Source: Panopea generosa
Taxonomy: Eukaryota > Mollusca > Bivalvia > Adapedonta > Hiatellidae
Reading direction: 5' to 3'
Assembly: GCA_029582155.1 (NCBI GenBank)
Contig: CM055896.1
Location: forward strand, 28,096,684-28,160,683
DNA length: 64,000 nucleotides
The translations under genes and the position numbers were made by a program. Positions 36,001 to 51,000 of the stretch are shown here, piece by piece. Each line of letters starts with the position of its first letter. Within the stretch, counting starts at the first letter, position 1. The notes under the pieces were generated by a model. It was not told where the DNA came from and did not search any database. It worked only from the letters and a program-made list of their open reading frames with translations.

Positions 36001-39000
36001 TCAAGGACACCACATATAGCCGTGGTGGAAGACCGAACCCACAACCCTTCGATCATGGGTGCTCTACCGCTGGACCACACGCTCTACAATTGCAATTCTA
36101 TTCACTGAAACCGATTCTTCTAAATTACTTCCATTTTTTTTAATTATCCTATCTTTTCTTCTAATTATTCTACAATTATTTAATTTTTTGTAACCAAAGT
36201 TATTTCCATTTTAAAAAACAGATATTTTCATTCCACTTGTTACTTTTGATATTTCAGTTACATTAACAGTACTATTTTTATTATTTGACTCTTATTTCTT
36301 TTGGTAGAAATACGCCAATATCTAAATAAACAAAAATAATTACTGTTTTAACTGAAGAACATAATTATATTGTATTATTGTAAGTAGTTCAATGAAATAT
36401 ATTCTTAGTAGTATGCACAAACTAGTCAAATTACAGACCAAAATGCACAAACTAGTCAAATAATAGACCAAGTTGCACAAATTGGTCACATTACAGACAA
36501 AAATGCACAAACTAGTCAAATAACAGACCAAAATGCACAAACCAGTCACATTACAGACCAAAAGTAAACAATATACCATACTTTTATAACTAGCATACAT
36601 AATACAGATAGGCAGTGTTAGTGCATCGAGTATACACAATAAATAAAACAGTAAACAAAAAAATTTACAGAATCAAATGTCTCATCAGTTTGTATTGCTT
36701 TATCATGAAGAAATCTGGCCTCAAGAAGTCGACGCCAAGGATAGACAAATAACATCAGATTGTGTCGGGGTGTATTGATGGAGAACTAGGTCAAGGTCAT
36801 CAAAACTAATGATGTATGAGTTTGAGAAGCTCTATCTATAACATAACCAAATTTGGTGATTATTAATCCAAACAAGGGTTGTCAGAAGACAACAAAGCTT
36901 GCCGATGGGATAAAACTCACCATCCATGCAAAGACTGAGATTGGAGGCAAACACCAAAACTTAAATCAACTAAACAAAAAAGTTTAACCTGGGTGTGTAC
37001 AGATGAAAAATTAAGTCCAAAGGAGCCATAACTCTGCCAAAATGCAACCCCCAGTTATGGTTCTTGTCTCTGTGTGTTCCATCAGTGATGGTGAACACTC
37101 ATGCGACGTTTCATTCATTTCCAATGAGTGGTTGCATAGATATCTTACCTGATAAAAAACTTTAACCTGAAAAATTAAGTCGAAAAAGGACCATAACTCT
37201 GCCAAAATGCAGTCCAGAGTTATGGTTCTTGTCTGTGTGTGTTCCATTGATAATGGTGAACACACAAGCAAAGTTTCATTCATATCCAATGAGTGATTAC
37301 ATAGATATCTTACCTGATAAAAAAAATTAACCTGAAAAATTAAGTCCAATAAGGACCATAACTGTGCCAAAATGCAACCCAGAGTTATAATTCTTGTCTC
37401 TGTGTGTTCTATTGATGATAGTGAACACACATGCAAAGTTTCATTCATATCCATTGAGTGGTTGCATAGATATCTTAAACTTAAACGCAACTAAACGCAA
37501 AAGTTTAGGTTTAGTTAGGCTTTGAGTACATAATTATACCCATAACAACTACAGACCAAATTTGGTGACTAACAGTTTCTGAGAAACAGAGTTTAACGTA
37601 AAAACTTGACCCTGAATTGTTCAAGCAGCAAATGAAAAAGTAACACCTGTCTCTTTTTTCTCCGGAAAGGCAAGACAATATACTGTCCAGTATTCATCAG
37701 CATATTTAAGGCAAGTAGTCAACAACATAATCATACAGTCATCACAGTTAACAATATATCGTAGTTATCATATGCATAATATATCATACAGATGAAATGT
37801 GCATTGTGTCATACACAGAGTATTGTGTCATACACAGAGTATTGTGTCATACACATAGTATTGTGTTGGTATATTTTAGCAGTAATACACAGATACCAGC
37901 TCCTGAGTGACAGTTATAAAGAGTATGCGAAGTGTGTAATGCTTTCACACTAAAAAATATCCAGATATAAGAATATGGAAACAAAGTCATACAATATCTG
38001 GCCTAATTTTTAAAGAATAATTTAATTTTTCTAGTTTCTTTAGCACAGGTTCGAATCATACTTTAATGAGCAATTTCTTGCCAATGATTTGTAATCCTGG
38101 TTTCTGGGCGGAATGTTTTAGTGGCTGGGACATCAGACAGATGGGGATAACTGCACCCCCCACACCATTGTCCAACTCTGATATCACAACCACAATAACT
38201 CCATTATCAACAACTCCATCAGTGACTTGTATACATCACCAAAAGTGACGTGTATAACCTGTGTGGTTTAGATATTTGAATAGTTAAGTCTTTTTTATAC
38301 AAATGAGGGCAACAGACAATCAGTTAACCTGACCACACTTTCCTGGAATCACAAAGACTGTGACTGGGCTGGGATTTGAACTCACGACCTCTGGATTGAT
38401 AGTCAGACGCAATGCCGACTGAGCTCAATGGGTCTAGTTGAGCTGTATTGTAGTAATAAATGTAACTTAACATTAAGTTTGATAAAATTATCAACATTGG
38501 GCCTTAATGAAGTACAGGTAAAATGTAAAAAGTACATACATGTTTATGTCAATGTAGCACACGTTACAAGAATTAAATGAACAAATAAAATAATGTTATG
38601 AAAACGTACATGGTTTGAGAAAAGAAACATAAGTTTATATGTATTTTTTTATCTAATTTTTAAAAGAAAAATACATGCATGATGCACGTGCACTAGAAAA
38701 ATATTAATTACCACAATCAAAACAGGACTGAAAAGAAACACTTAAGAAAATCACTATTAAATACTTCAGTACATCTGATTCATATAAAATCCCACTTATT
38801 AAATATGGTCCCCATATAAAGGATAAAAAGAAATTGCAACAGTCACTTTTTCTGCAAGAAATTAAAAAAACATCACATTTTTTTTTTTTATCTTGCTGAA
38901 ACTTTTTCAAAAATAAGCATCAGATGTTTAAGCATCAAATGGTTTTAACAAGGTTTTTTTCTCAAAAAAATTCATTTGTCACATTACCTCTTTTGTTAAG

Positions 39001-42000
39001 ACTTATTAGTACTTGGAAATTAAACTTATAAAAATTGAAATAGTGAAAAATGGCCACCATATTAAAACCATGCTGCAATGAACACTGGGACTGTTGTATA
39101 AGAGAGCTGCATGCTGTCAATCATGTTCTGAGGAAACTAAAAGTACCAAGAATTTGGTTCGACCAAGCTAAATACACTCAATTTTAATTTTCAATTTACC
39201 GATAACAGAGCTTGAGTGCTGGACAGACCATTACCTTAATTATATGCATTTTAATATAAGAGAAAACTAGGTAATATATGTGGTAATGTGTGGCGATGTT
39301 GTTAGTTATAGTATATATGGATACACATTCATTATTTGTTCTTTCTTACACAGGTTAGTGATCAGCGATATCAAGTTGTCCTCATACCATAAAATAAGGG
39401 TTCTGATGTTATTCAAATACATAAATGTTGCCATGTACATGAACATATCTCAAATTATGTTAAACTTGAAAAACAGCAGTTCAATGAAAATACTATGGTA
39501 AATATTTTTGAAAGATTTGAGGAAAAAAAAGCTAATAAAATAAACAAGATATTTTTTAAATAATTCACGGCCTCACGGGTCCTGTTCACAATCTCCCTGT
39601 AAAAATCGTATTTCAAAGAAAAAAAACGAGGTGTGTTCACATTTTATTCAAATGTTAAAAATCGAAGTTCCTTTAATGAGTCTCAACAGATCATAACTCA
39701 TCCATGCGAACAAAGTTGAAACTCCTACTCATAGAGGGCATTTCTACTAAATATTAATGACTGGCTCTCAGTTCTTGAGAAGTTGATTTTTTTTTATCTC
39801 TTTTGGGATCCCTGCTGGCCCCTTATGAATATAAAATCCCCCATTTAAAGGACTGCTCTGTTGTGACTAAACAAAGCTTCAGGCATCAATATGATTGGAA
39901 TAATACCAAAAATGGATAAAATGTAATTTCTTGTTTTGCACAGTACTCCTATATATGTAAAAAGTTCCCTTATTGGACCCCAATGGACCTAAGCCCCTTT
40001 ATTTTAACCTAAAATCCCAACTCAAAGGTACATCACAGTCGTATAAACACATTTGTCCTATTGATTCTTGAGAAGATGATTTTTGAAATTCACAATTTTT
40101 GAATGTTTGACCCCAGGGTCATGGCTTGAACAAACCTGAGAGAAGATGATTAGGTGATGCTACATGCAAAATACCAAAGCTCCAGGCTTTGCACTTTTAG
40201 AGAAGAAGATTTTTTGAAATTTGGAAAAAGAACCCTGATAAGCCCCCAGGGTGGGGTCAAATTTGACCCAAGGCTCATCATTTGAAAAATAAACTTGAGA
40301 GAGCTTCAGGTAACAATTTGGAGTAAATTTGTCTGGCAGTTTCAGAGAAGAAGTCATTTGAAGCAAAAGTTAACAACTGAAGGATGACGACTGACGGCGG
40401 ACACAGGGCGATCACAAAAACTCACCTGTGTCATTCTAGAAATTTAAGTGAGAGGCCAGTTATTTGTATTTTACAGAAATTAGATGAAGAGCTCCAGGTA
40501 AACTTGTATGGTGATAAAAAATCCTTTATTAAGATACCATCATTTGTATTTTCCCAAAATACTTTACATGTGTCTAATTATCACTTATTCAGATCTGATT
40601 GCTACATGTATGTTTTGAAAAAATGAATTCAGTAAAGAAATTTAAAATGTGGCCTTAGGACACAAATGACCCCACTATGTTTAAGTAAATTTACCAAAAA
40701 TTAAGTTTAAAAGGGGCCATAACTCCTGTTAAATCTGACTGATTTTGACAAGTATTGAACTTGACCTGTATTTTACAATGGCACAGCTACACACCAAATA
40801 TTATTGAATGAAAAACTTGACACTTTCATCACAAATTGGTCAGCAACAGTTATTTTATAAAAAAATTAAGTAAAAAAGGGGCCACAACTCCTGGCAAAAC
40901 AAACATATTAACTATGTACTCAATATATATTCCTTTAAATGCATCATATTAAATGTACAACTTGGGTTAACCTTCCCATGCTATTGTGGTAACATGCTAG
41001 ACACTCAAAACAGAAAAAAATGTATCTTACTTCTATATGTTCTTGGAACAGTTGCCATGTCTAACAAAAAAATAGCCAATCATGTACAAACAGTATAAAT
41101 ATACAAATATATACCACCATGAAACAAATACCACAAAGATTTCAGATCACAGAAGTATTAACTCTTTCGCTGCAAAATTTCTAAAAAAAAAACAACGTAT
41201 TTCTCAGTGCCAAATATATTTCCTAGAAAAGTGTTTAAATGGACAAGTAATTCATCACTGAAGCCTATATTGTTATGAAAATATCAGGACATACTGCATA
41301 TACATATATTGTACATTTCATTTATTTCTGTCTTCATGTACAAATGACCGTGACATTAAATGACCTAATTTCGATATTTGCTATTGCTACATTTCCACGT
41401 CTCTGTCAGCTGGTGGTTGATTGCAAGGTGGTGACATAGGCAGCGAAAGAATTAACAATACTTCAGATAATGACATATTATAGTATGTATACCTTAGATT
41501 CATACTAAGAAATATCATTAAAATACCTCTTTTTAAAAAAATTCAAGTAAAACATTTCTGTTCTTATTTAAAGATAACAAACCAGTAAATACATATATAA
41601 ATGACATGTAGGTATATAAAACAAGTAGCAATTGGTTTAAAAAAAACACTTATCTTCAAGTTTTGAAGCAGACACCTCTAATTTGAATTTAAACTGTCAA
41701 AATACAATAATGTTTTAATTTGAACTTTAATTACGAGAGATGTGTGTTAATAAGTAACTTACCATCTTGTCAGCCTCGCTCAGCAGGTTCTGGAAGTGTT
41801 CATCGTCAGACAACCAGGCTGGCAGTTCTGTTTCTCCTGTACAATATTACAAGATAACAATCTTTGTTTTCTGTTTTTATCCTCCCCACATTCATACAAC
41901 CCTCAATGATATATATATATATATAAATATATCTATTTGCTGTTCTGTTTATATAACCAAAAATGTCCATATGAACTAAACCTCTGATCAGAGCCTAAAA

Positions 42001-45000
42001 ACCCCAACATATCCAATGTTTATTTCAGCTATACTGATGAGATTTTATAATAGAATTATGAAGTTATGACAGGATTTATTACTCTGGTTGGAAATGGTAC
42101 CTTTGAAATTGACGCCAGGTTATCATCGTTTGTTGTTATAGTGAAGTGTGTGTGTGATATATTGTGAAATCATTAGTTTTTGTGTGGTACAAATTCTTGT
42201 TAACTTCATGGGGGCATAAACATCAAATTAAATCCCAACGAAATGGTCGTGGGCAAAATTTTGTTACATCCATGATGCATAGCATTTACCTATACCTAAA
42301 ATGTAGACCCCTTTCTTAGCTAAATCTATATGTTATCTGATAGTTTCTATTTAGTGTGCACATTTTTCTTATTGAAAGTTAAATTTAAAATTTAAATCTT
42401 TAATTCGGTGCACTGATTAAGTTAAAACACGGTAACTGTATTAATATTTTCATCCATTTCATTACATAAAATATGCATGTCATTTTAAGAGGCCATGTGT
42501 TTACTAATGTGTATTTTATTTTCATCAGTGTGGAAAAGCTAAAATTAGAACCTTTCCTAGAAGAATATGTCAATTGCAATACAAGATATTTACGTCAGCG
42601 CGACATATTTTTCCATGCATTGTTTCAAGTAGCTATTTTTAAGAGAAAATATGCATGCGAATAAATACGATACAGATTTCTAGTATTTAATTAAAAGTAG
42701 CCTATTGGTGTACTACGTTTTTATTTTTGTTTTGTTGACAAGAAATAAATATTTCTAACAAGTGAATTTGCATTGACCTACTTACACTTGACACTAACTT
42801 GTGACACATCCTCTGTAAGTATTTGTTTTCATAACAGTTTGATCAAACACAAAAACACAGACTATTTGACATCTCTGTGCAGGTACAGGCAGTGACTTAG
42901 TACTGACAAAGGTCAGTAATCAAAACGAAAATTTATAATTTGTCAGTAACAGGTATGCAGTGTACCAGTCTTACCTCTAGCTTTTGCCTCCTCCATCCTC
43001 TGTTTGAGTTCCCGTAGTCTACTGTTCTCATCATTGAGGTGCGACAACCGTGTCTGAGACGCCTGAAGATCCAGCTCCATGTCCAGCGATGTCCGTGTCA
43101 CAACCTTTCCACCACGCAGACCAACACTGCTCGGCATCTGAAGGAACACATGTAAGCTACATATAACACGCCCAGAAATGGAAATACAAGCATAAATAAA
43201 AGCTTCAATCTATACAACAAACCTGGATAGGCAGATATAAATACAAGTTTCAATCTCGTAAAACAAAAACCTGCAGATAAGCAGATATAAATAAAAGCTT
43301 CCAATTTATAACAAGGATGCCACAAAACCTTAGAAAATAAATCAACAACACTGTATGACAATTCTCTCTGTATTTAACTGACTATACAGTAATGTTACGT
43401 TAAAACGAGATATAAAATAGATAAATTTGTTTCATATACAACATCCAAAACAGTGACAAGTGTGATGACATATGCTCTAACACAGTAGCAAAAAGTTTGT
43501 ATATATTAATATATAAAAAAAAATGAATAATATACAAACTGCTTTAAAACCAAAATTGTAAGAGAAAAAATATTCTACAAACCTTTTCAAACCTTCTACA
43601 AGCCTTTTCAATATTAGATAAAATTAGGTTGAAAGTGGAAGTGGTGATGACATAGAGATATAAATGACTTCTGAATATTGCTCTGTGAATAGTAAAACCA
43701 CATACTTCAAAAAAGTTTAAAACTTACTCTCTTAACGCGAAGACTACGTCTCTGAAGTGAGTTTCTCTGGAATGGACCTCTTCTATAAAGAGGCATTGAA
43801 CTATCACTGTCACTTCTGTTTAACTAAAATAAAACAAAACGAGAGTAATGCAACTTTCATGAAAACCAGGTTTTCTATATTTAATATATTTGTTAGGGCA
43901 CCTCAAATATTTACAAATCGAAAAAATACTAAATCTGATAAGCATCAAAAGTTAAATACAATGTTTTTGAGGTAAAAGAATTCTTTACTTCTTCTGAAAT
44001 TCTATACAATAGTTGAAAAATGACTACTATGAAGGAGATAGAGTGAGAGAAACTGTTTTTTAAAAGTTTCTATTCTAAACACGTTTTTTTGAATTAATGT
44101 AGGAATGCCCTGAATGCAAATCTTTCACCTCACTATCAATTTTACCTTGCATATGTAATTAGTGCCCGGTCTACAAGCGGGGGAGAATGTCTGTGAGCGA
44201 CGTATTCCACTGTTTCTGGCTTCTTCAGAGGAGTCTTGAGACCTTCGTCGCACATTTTGCACATTGGGAAAAGTGTTTGTCTCCTTATCACAGGTGTCAG
44301 TTCTCAACAATTCCTCCTGGTCTGTAGAACCCTCACTTGAACAGATACCTTCAAGAGTTTTCTCAAAACCTCGTATCACATCTGCCACCATGTTCAAGTC
44401 ATTGTAATCCTATAATTATATCATATTCAAGGTCATTGTAATGCTCTAATACTGCAATTGATTCTATTGCACTAATCAAATTATATATTAACATATCAAA
44501 AAGTGAACCTACGATCTGTATGGTGTTTAGCAGCGATTACACATCGCGAGAATTTCTACTTAATACAGTATTCCTAGTGATGCCACACTGGAGTATCATG
44601 CCGCAAACACGATACCACCACCCAGTCACATTATACTGACACCCGGTAGATCAGACCCAGAACTATCCTCGATACTCGGAGCACCAAGTGAGTGATTTAT
44701 GGATGGAAGAAGATAAATATTGGTGACATATTTGACATGCGTTTAGCTACATGATAGTAATCTGCTACATTAAAACAATTAAAAAAATTGGTTAAAGATT
44801 GTTTATATTTCATGGATCAATAAGGTAATAAATTGGGTAATAAATAAAAGTGGAAATTGACATATGATTGGAGCAAGTGTGACTTTAAATATTTAATATG
44901 TAACACAAGGTAGGCTACCATTTCATCATCAACCTCCAGGTCTTCCTCGTTGTCCATCCCCTCAAAACTGACCCCAGACTTAAGTGTGTTGTCCCCGTGA

Positions 45001-48000
45001 TCTTCCATCTCCTCTGCCCCCTGGTTACGGGTCAAGGTGGAGGTTTGGGATGAGATTATCGTTGATTCGTCACTGCTTTCTTCCTTAAGGGATGACACTA
45101 AAGGATGAACACGGTATTGACTGAAATATACAACACAGATATTAAATACCAAACAGAACATCTTCATATACATCGATTCTGAAAGTGCGATATGCAAGAT
45201 TTCTGGAGATTTTTGTTAAAAGAAACCACAGTAATAAAAGTTCAAAACACTCAAAATCTTATTATACAGTATTTCCTTGATGAAGACGTTAATTCACAAT
45301 ATTTACTTTGAAAACAGATGAACATGTACACATATCATGTATGTACATATATCAACCTATATATTATAAGAATCTTACATGGGCTTGAAGTTCGGATAGA
45401 AAATTCTGTCCCAAGGGAGAACTGTTTTCCAGCAAAAACAGTTATCCCAAGGGACGAAATTTTCTATTACCAAACTGAAAAAGTCATAAATGATTCTTTT
45501 TCTTGCATACCAAACATAATTGAATAATTGATTAATTAATGCATGATTATAGCTTTTACAATGGTCGCTTTAACATCATGTATTTTATACATTACGTCAT
45601 AAATGATTCTTAAGTCACAGCAGCGCATGAATTTTATTTCAGCCCTAGGGCGAGATAGAAATATCTTGCCCTGGTAAAAATGCAGATATTTTTATCTGGT
45701 ATGCAAGAAAAATATTTCCATTTACTTCATCATTCAATTTCTTTAAATGTCAAGCATAATGAACAAAATTTAATGATTTAACCAATATCAAATGGCGAAC
45801 AAAACATAACCAGACACAAACTACAATGTAGTATTAAACCAATATTTAATGGTGAAACACTAACCTGTCTTTATCTTCACTTGAGTGCGAGACTTTTCTT
45901 AATCTTGCTGATGATGCTTCCAGTAATTTTGTTACTTTATCATTCGATGTAGATTCCTTCTGAAAATACAAAAATTTTAAAAATATACCTTTACAGCAGT
46001 AATCTCTGGGTCAGTAAACAGGCATTTTCACATTGTATATAAATACATATTTTACATAAAGACTGTTATTCCTTCGAAATTTCTTTTTAACAATAGCTGT
46101 TGGATGAGCTTAATGGCTCTTATCCCAATGCACAGTGACCTTGAAGAATAAGGATTTATCCCACTTGCTTTCTTGAGTACTCTGAAGAATTGTGTTTGAG
46201 TTTTATTGTTTATGACCATATGAAAAATTAGTTAAAAAAAACCCAACCCATATTACTTTAGTATACGAAGAAGCTGTATAGCTACCAATTTTGTTCACAA
46301 ATTTAAGTTAACTGCAGACTGACACAGTGGCAGCCCTCCTTAAGTCCATCATAACTACGCATCTAATGGCTTGTTACACTAAGCTTGCATGGCTAATTAG
46401 GCTGAAATATTGGTATATGCTGCATATCATCTAATCTTTCATCTAAAGGCAATAACCAGTTCACCAGTTTAGCTCTGCATCATCATACATGTTCTACAAG
46501 GAGAGCATGCTGTTTATTCTAATTCAAGAGCTCATAAAAGTGACTGACATTCAAATTTCAACTTACGTATTGTGATGATGTTTCTACATGACGTATGGTC
46601 TCCGTCTGACTGACGGACAAACAAACGTTTTCTCTGACGCTACTTTCACTACTCGTGGAAGACTTTTTACTAGGCACATTGGTATCTGGTTGCATAAATT
46701 TAAAGCTGAGGACGTTGTACCATCTCACAGATATGATATCTTTGGGATCAAAGTCGGCGAGACTCACTGAGGCGCAGCCCTACAGAAATAAAATAAAGCA
46801 TCATGAGAATTTAGGTCAACTTACAATAAAGGTTCCTAAACAGGTATAATTAATTTCCAAATGTGACTGAAAATTATGCAACTCTAAATAGTCAACGTTC
46901 CCAAAATTTAACAGAAATTAAGTCAAGTGACACCATTCAATGGCTCGCCTCTCTCTTAAAATCTGACTCACTATCTGACAGACTCTGGTATCTATCTGAC
47001 AGACTCTGGTATCTATCTGACTGACTCGGGTATCTATCCAACAGACTGGTATCTATCTGACAGATTCCGGTATCTATCGGACAGAACTCTGGTATCTATC
47101 TGACAGACTCGGGTATCTATCTGACAAAACTCTGGTATCTATCTGACAGACTCTGGTATCTATCTGACAGACTCGGGTATCTATCTGACAGACTCTTGTG
47201 TCTATCTGACAAAACTCTGGTATCTACCTGATAGACTCAGGGTATCTATCTGACAGACTCAGGGTATCTATCTGACAGACTCAGGGTATCTACCTGACAG
47301 ACTCAGGGTATCTACCTGACAGACTCAGGGTATCTACCTGACAGACTCAGGGTATCTACCTGACAGACTCAGGGTATCTATCTGACAGACTCAGGGTATC
47401 TACCTGACAGACTCAGGGTATCTACCTGACAGACTCAGGGTATCTATCTGACAGACTCAGGGTATCTACCTGACAGACTCAGGGTATCTATCTGACAGAC
47501 TCAGGGTATCTACCTGACATACTCAGGGTATCTATCTGACAGTTTCAGGGTATCTATCTGACAGACTCAGGTATCTATCTGACTGACTCAGGTATATATC
47601 TGACACTGGGGTATCTATCTGACAGACTCTGGTATCTATCTGCCAGAGACTCGACCCCACCTCAGCACTGAGACAGACACCAAACAACAGTAAAACGTTG
47701 CACACTTACAAAGCATTCATCTGGCCTGTTTAGCTGCAAACACCATATGTTGACTTGCAGGGTTTTAGTGAATAACGTCCTCTGTGGAATGGCGATGCGA
47801 AAAACTTCACTAAACTTGGGGTTCTTGATATCCGAGGAGGGAGAGGTCTCCCACGACATATTTGGGTTGGGAAGTAATGCTGCCTTTATACACCTGTAAA
47901 TAAGCAAGTAATGTTGTCTTTATACACCTGTTAATAAGCATGTAATGTTGTCTTTAAACACATGTAAATAAGCATGTAATGCTGCCTTTATACACCTGTA

Positions 48001-51000
48001 AATAAGCATATAATGCTGCCTTTATACACCTGTAAATAAGCATGTAATGTTGACTTTAAACACATGTAAATAAACATATAATGCTGCCTTTATACACCTG
48101 TAAATAAGCATGTAATGTTGTCTTTAAACTCCTGTAAATAAGCATGTAATGTTGTCTTTATACACCTGTAAATGAGCATATAATGCTGCCTTTATACACC
48201 TGTAACTAAGCATGTAATGCTGCCTTTATACACCTGTAATTAAGCATTATACACCTGTACATAAGCATATAATGCTGCCTTTATACACCTGTAATTAAGC
48301 ATGTAATGCTGCCTTTATACACCTGTAATTAAGCATGTAATGCTGCCTTTATACACCTGTAATTAAGCATGTAATGTTGCCTTTAAACACATGCATATAA
48401 GCATGTTATGTTGCCTTTATACACCTGTAAATAAACATATAATTCTGCCTTTATACACCTGTAAATAAGCATGGAATGCTGCCTTTATACACCTGTTAAT
48501 AAGCATGGAATGTTGTCTTTAAACACATGCATATAAGCATGTAATGTTGCCTTTATACACCTGTAAATAAACATATAATTCTGCCTTTATACACCTGTAA
48601 ATAAGCATGTAATGCTGGCTTTATACACCTGTAAATAAGCATGTAATGCTGCCTTTATACACCTGTAATTAAGCATGTAATGTTGCCTTTATACACCTGT
48701 AAATAAGCATATAATGCTGCCTTTATACACCTGTAATTAAGCATGTAATGTTGCCTTTATACACCTGTGAATAAGCATAAAATGCTGCCTTTATACACCT
48801 GTAATTAAGCATGTAATGCTACCTTTATACACCTGTACATAAGCATATAATGCTGCCTTTATACACCTGTAATTAAGCATGTAATGCTGCCTTTATACAC
48901 CCGTAATTAAGCATGTAATGCTGCCTTTATACACCTGTAATTAAGCATGTAATGTTGCCTTTAAACACCTGTAAATAAACATATAATTCTGCCTTTATAC
49001 ACCTGTAAATAAGCATGGAATGCTGCCTTTATACACCTGTTAATAAGCATGGAATGTTGTCTTTAAATACATGCATATAAGCATGTAATGTTGCCTTTAT
49101 ACACCTGTAAATAAACATAATTCTGCCTTTATACACCTGTAAATAAGCATGGAATGCTGCCTTTATACACCTGTTAATAAGCATGGAATGTTGTCTTTAA
49201 ACATCTTTAAATAAGCAAGCAATGCTATTTTTATGCACCTATAAATAAACAAAGTATTCTGCCATTATACATAGATCTGTCTTTTTTAGCTGATGTATTT
49301 TAAAAGTTATTGCAAAATATAAAAACATTTGCTGTTTTGGCAGCACTAAATTTGCATCAATATAAATACAATTTGACTGCAAAAACAAATTTTAAATATG
49401 TCACTAAAATTGTGTAATACAATTTATAAAGATTCATGAGCTCTGAACAATAATTAATGCTAACCTTTAAGCTAACTATAAGGAATACAATATGAACATG
49501 TTGAACTTATTTATTTTAATTATTTATTTTACATCAATTGTGAAACAATTTCTTACAACTTAGACACATCATGCTTGAAGGCTTTCTTGGTAGAACCAGT
49601 ACTAGTACTGAGCATATGCAGAAAATGTGTCTTCCCCAAGGAAACAACACATAGACAAGGAAAAAGGATCGTTCTACCACTGGACTTTTTAACTACTATA
49701 ACTAGACTGCGAACACGAAAGACCTACTTACATATCAACGTGCCAAAAAATACACAATTCATATATGATAACTGTAGAAACATGTAACTCACACTTTGGA
49801 TGATTCTGGGAACTGTAATGCTGCTAGGTTGCGGGCCTGCTCTATGCCAACTATAAGGATATTGTCTATGCTATCATACCTGAAATAAACGAGAGAGAAA
49901 ATAAATTTGTAGAAATAACTCAGCTGACCATTTTAAACTGATTTATTTCTATAAAACTTCTACAAAACACTTGGGCACGACTAAATTCACCATCAATTTC
50001 TGCAATATATTACTTATCTCCAACTTTGACACCAATTTTTGCAAAATACAACTTATATCTTACAAGCTTGCCGTTAAACATTTTCTTGCATAATGTACAG
50101 CAACATCCTTGATTAAGCTTGAAATGTTCACTAAAAACAATTCCTCTCTGAACCCTATAGGGTAATGGCAAGTTCTGAGGACTACTTAATTCATTCTGAC
50201 ACCATTATAAGATTAAAGAAAGAGATAATATTTAATAAATGCCACTTCCCCATCATTTGAGTGAAAAGGGCATACTGTTATAAACACCAACATTATAATA
50301 TTGGTATGCAAGAAACTGATCTTGCAATAGTTTTGACACAGACTTGCATTTCTTGTTATAAATGTTTGGAAGTGATACAAGTTCAACACCTAGAAATCAT
50401 ACTTTAAAATGCATCTGACACCAACTTTAGATAAAAATGTAACACACAGATTTCTTTGTTATCTATAAATAATAATACATGTTGGACTATACTCACTTTA
50501 GTTTGATCTGTATTTGAGAACTCTCTAATCCCATCTCAAGAACTTCATCTAGCATGTCTCTGTGAATACATAATAAATTTATTATTAGTATTTTTGCATA
50601 CTGGCTTATATATCTGGATGGCATATTTCCATATTACTTTTGTTCCTAATTTCAAGATAATATTCACATGCTAGAATGACTATATGACATCACACTATTT
50701 ACAGAGCTCCAGATATGATGCGTATCTGCGTAAATGACGCATTAAAAATTTGTGAATTTGTTTTAGGTGCGTATCAATTACACATAAGCAACGCTATGCT
50801 AAAAGTTTTACGCTAAAATCAATTTCTATATGCGTAAATAAGTTAACATTCTCTGAAAATCGATCTTCATTGCACTAATTTTTTAACTTATCCGCGCAAA
50901 TAAATAGCTGAATGGTTTCAATTAAACTCGCTATAGGGCAGGATACCTGTTATTCCCAGAGCTGTTTCAATATTTTAGGTATATCGCTGGTTGAAAATCC

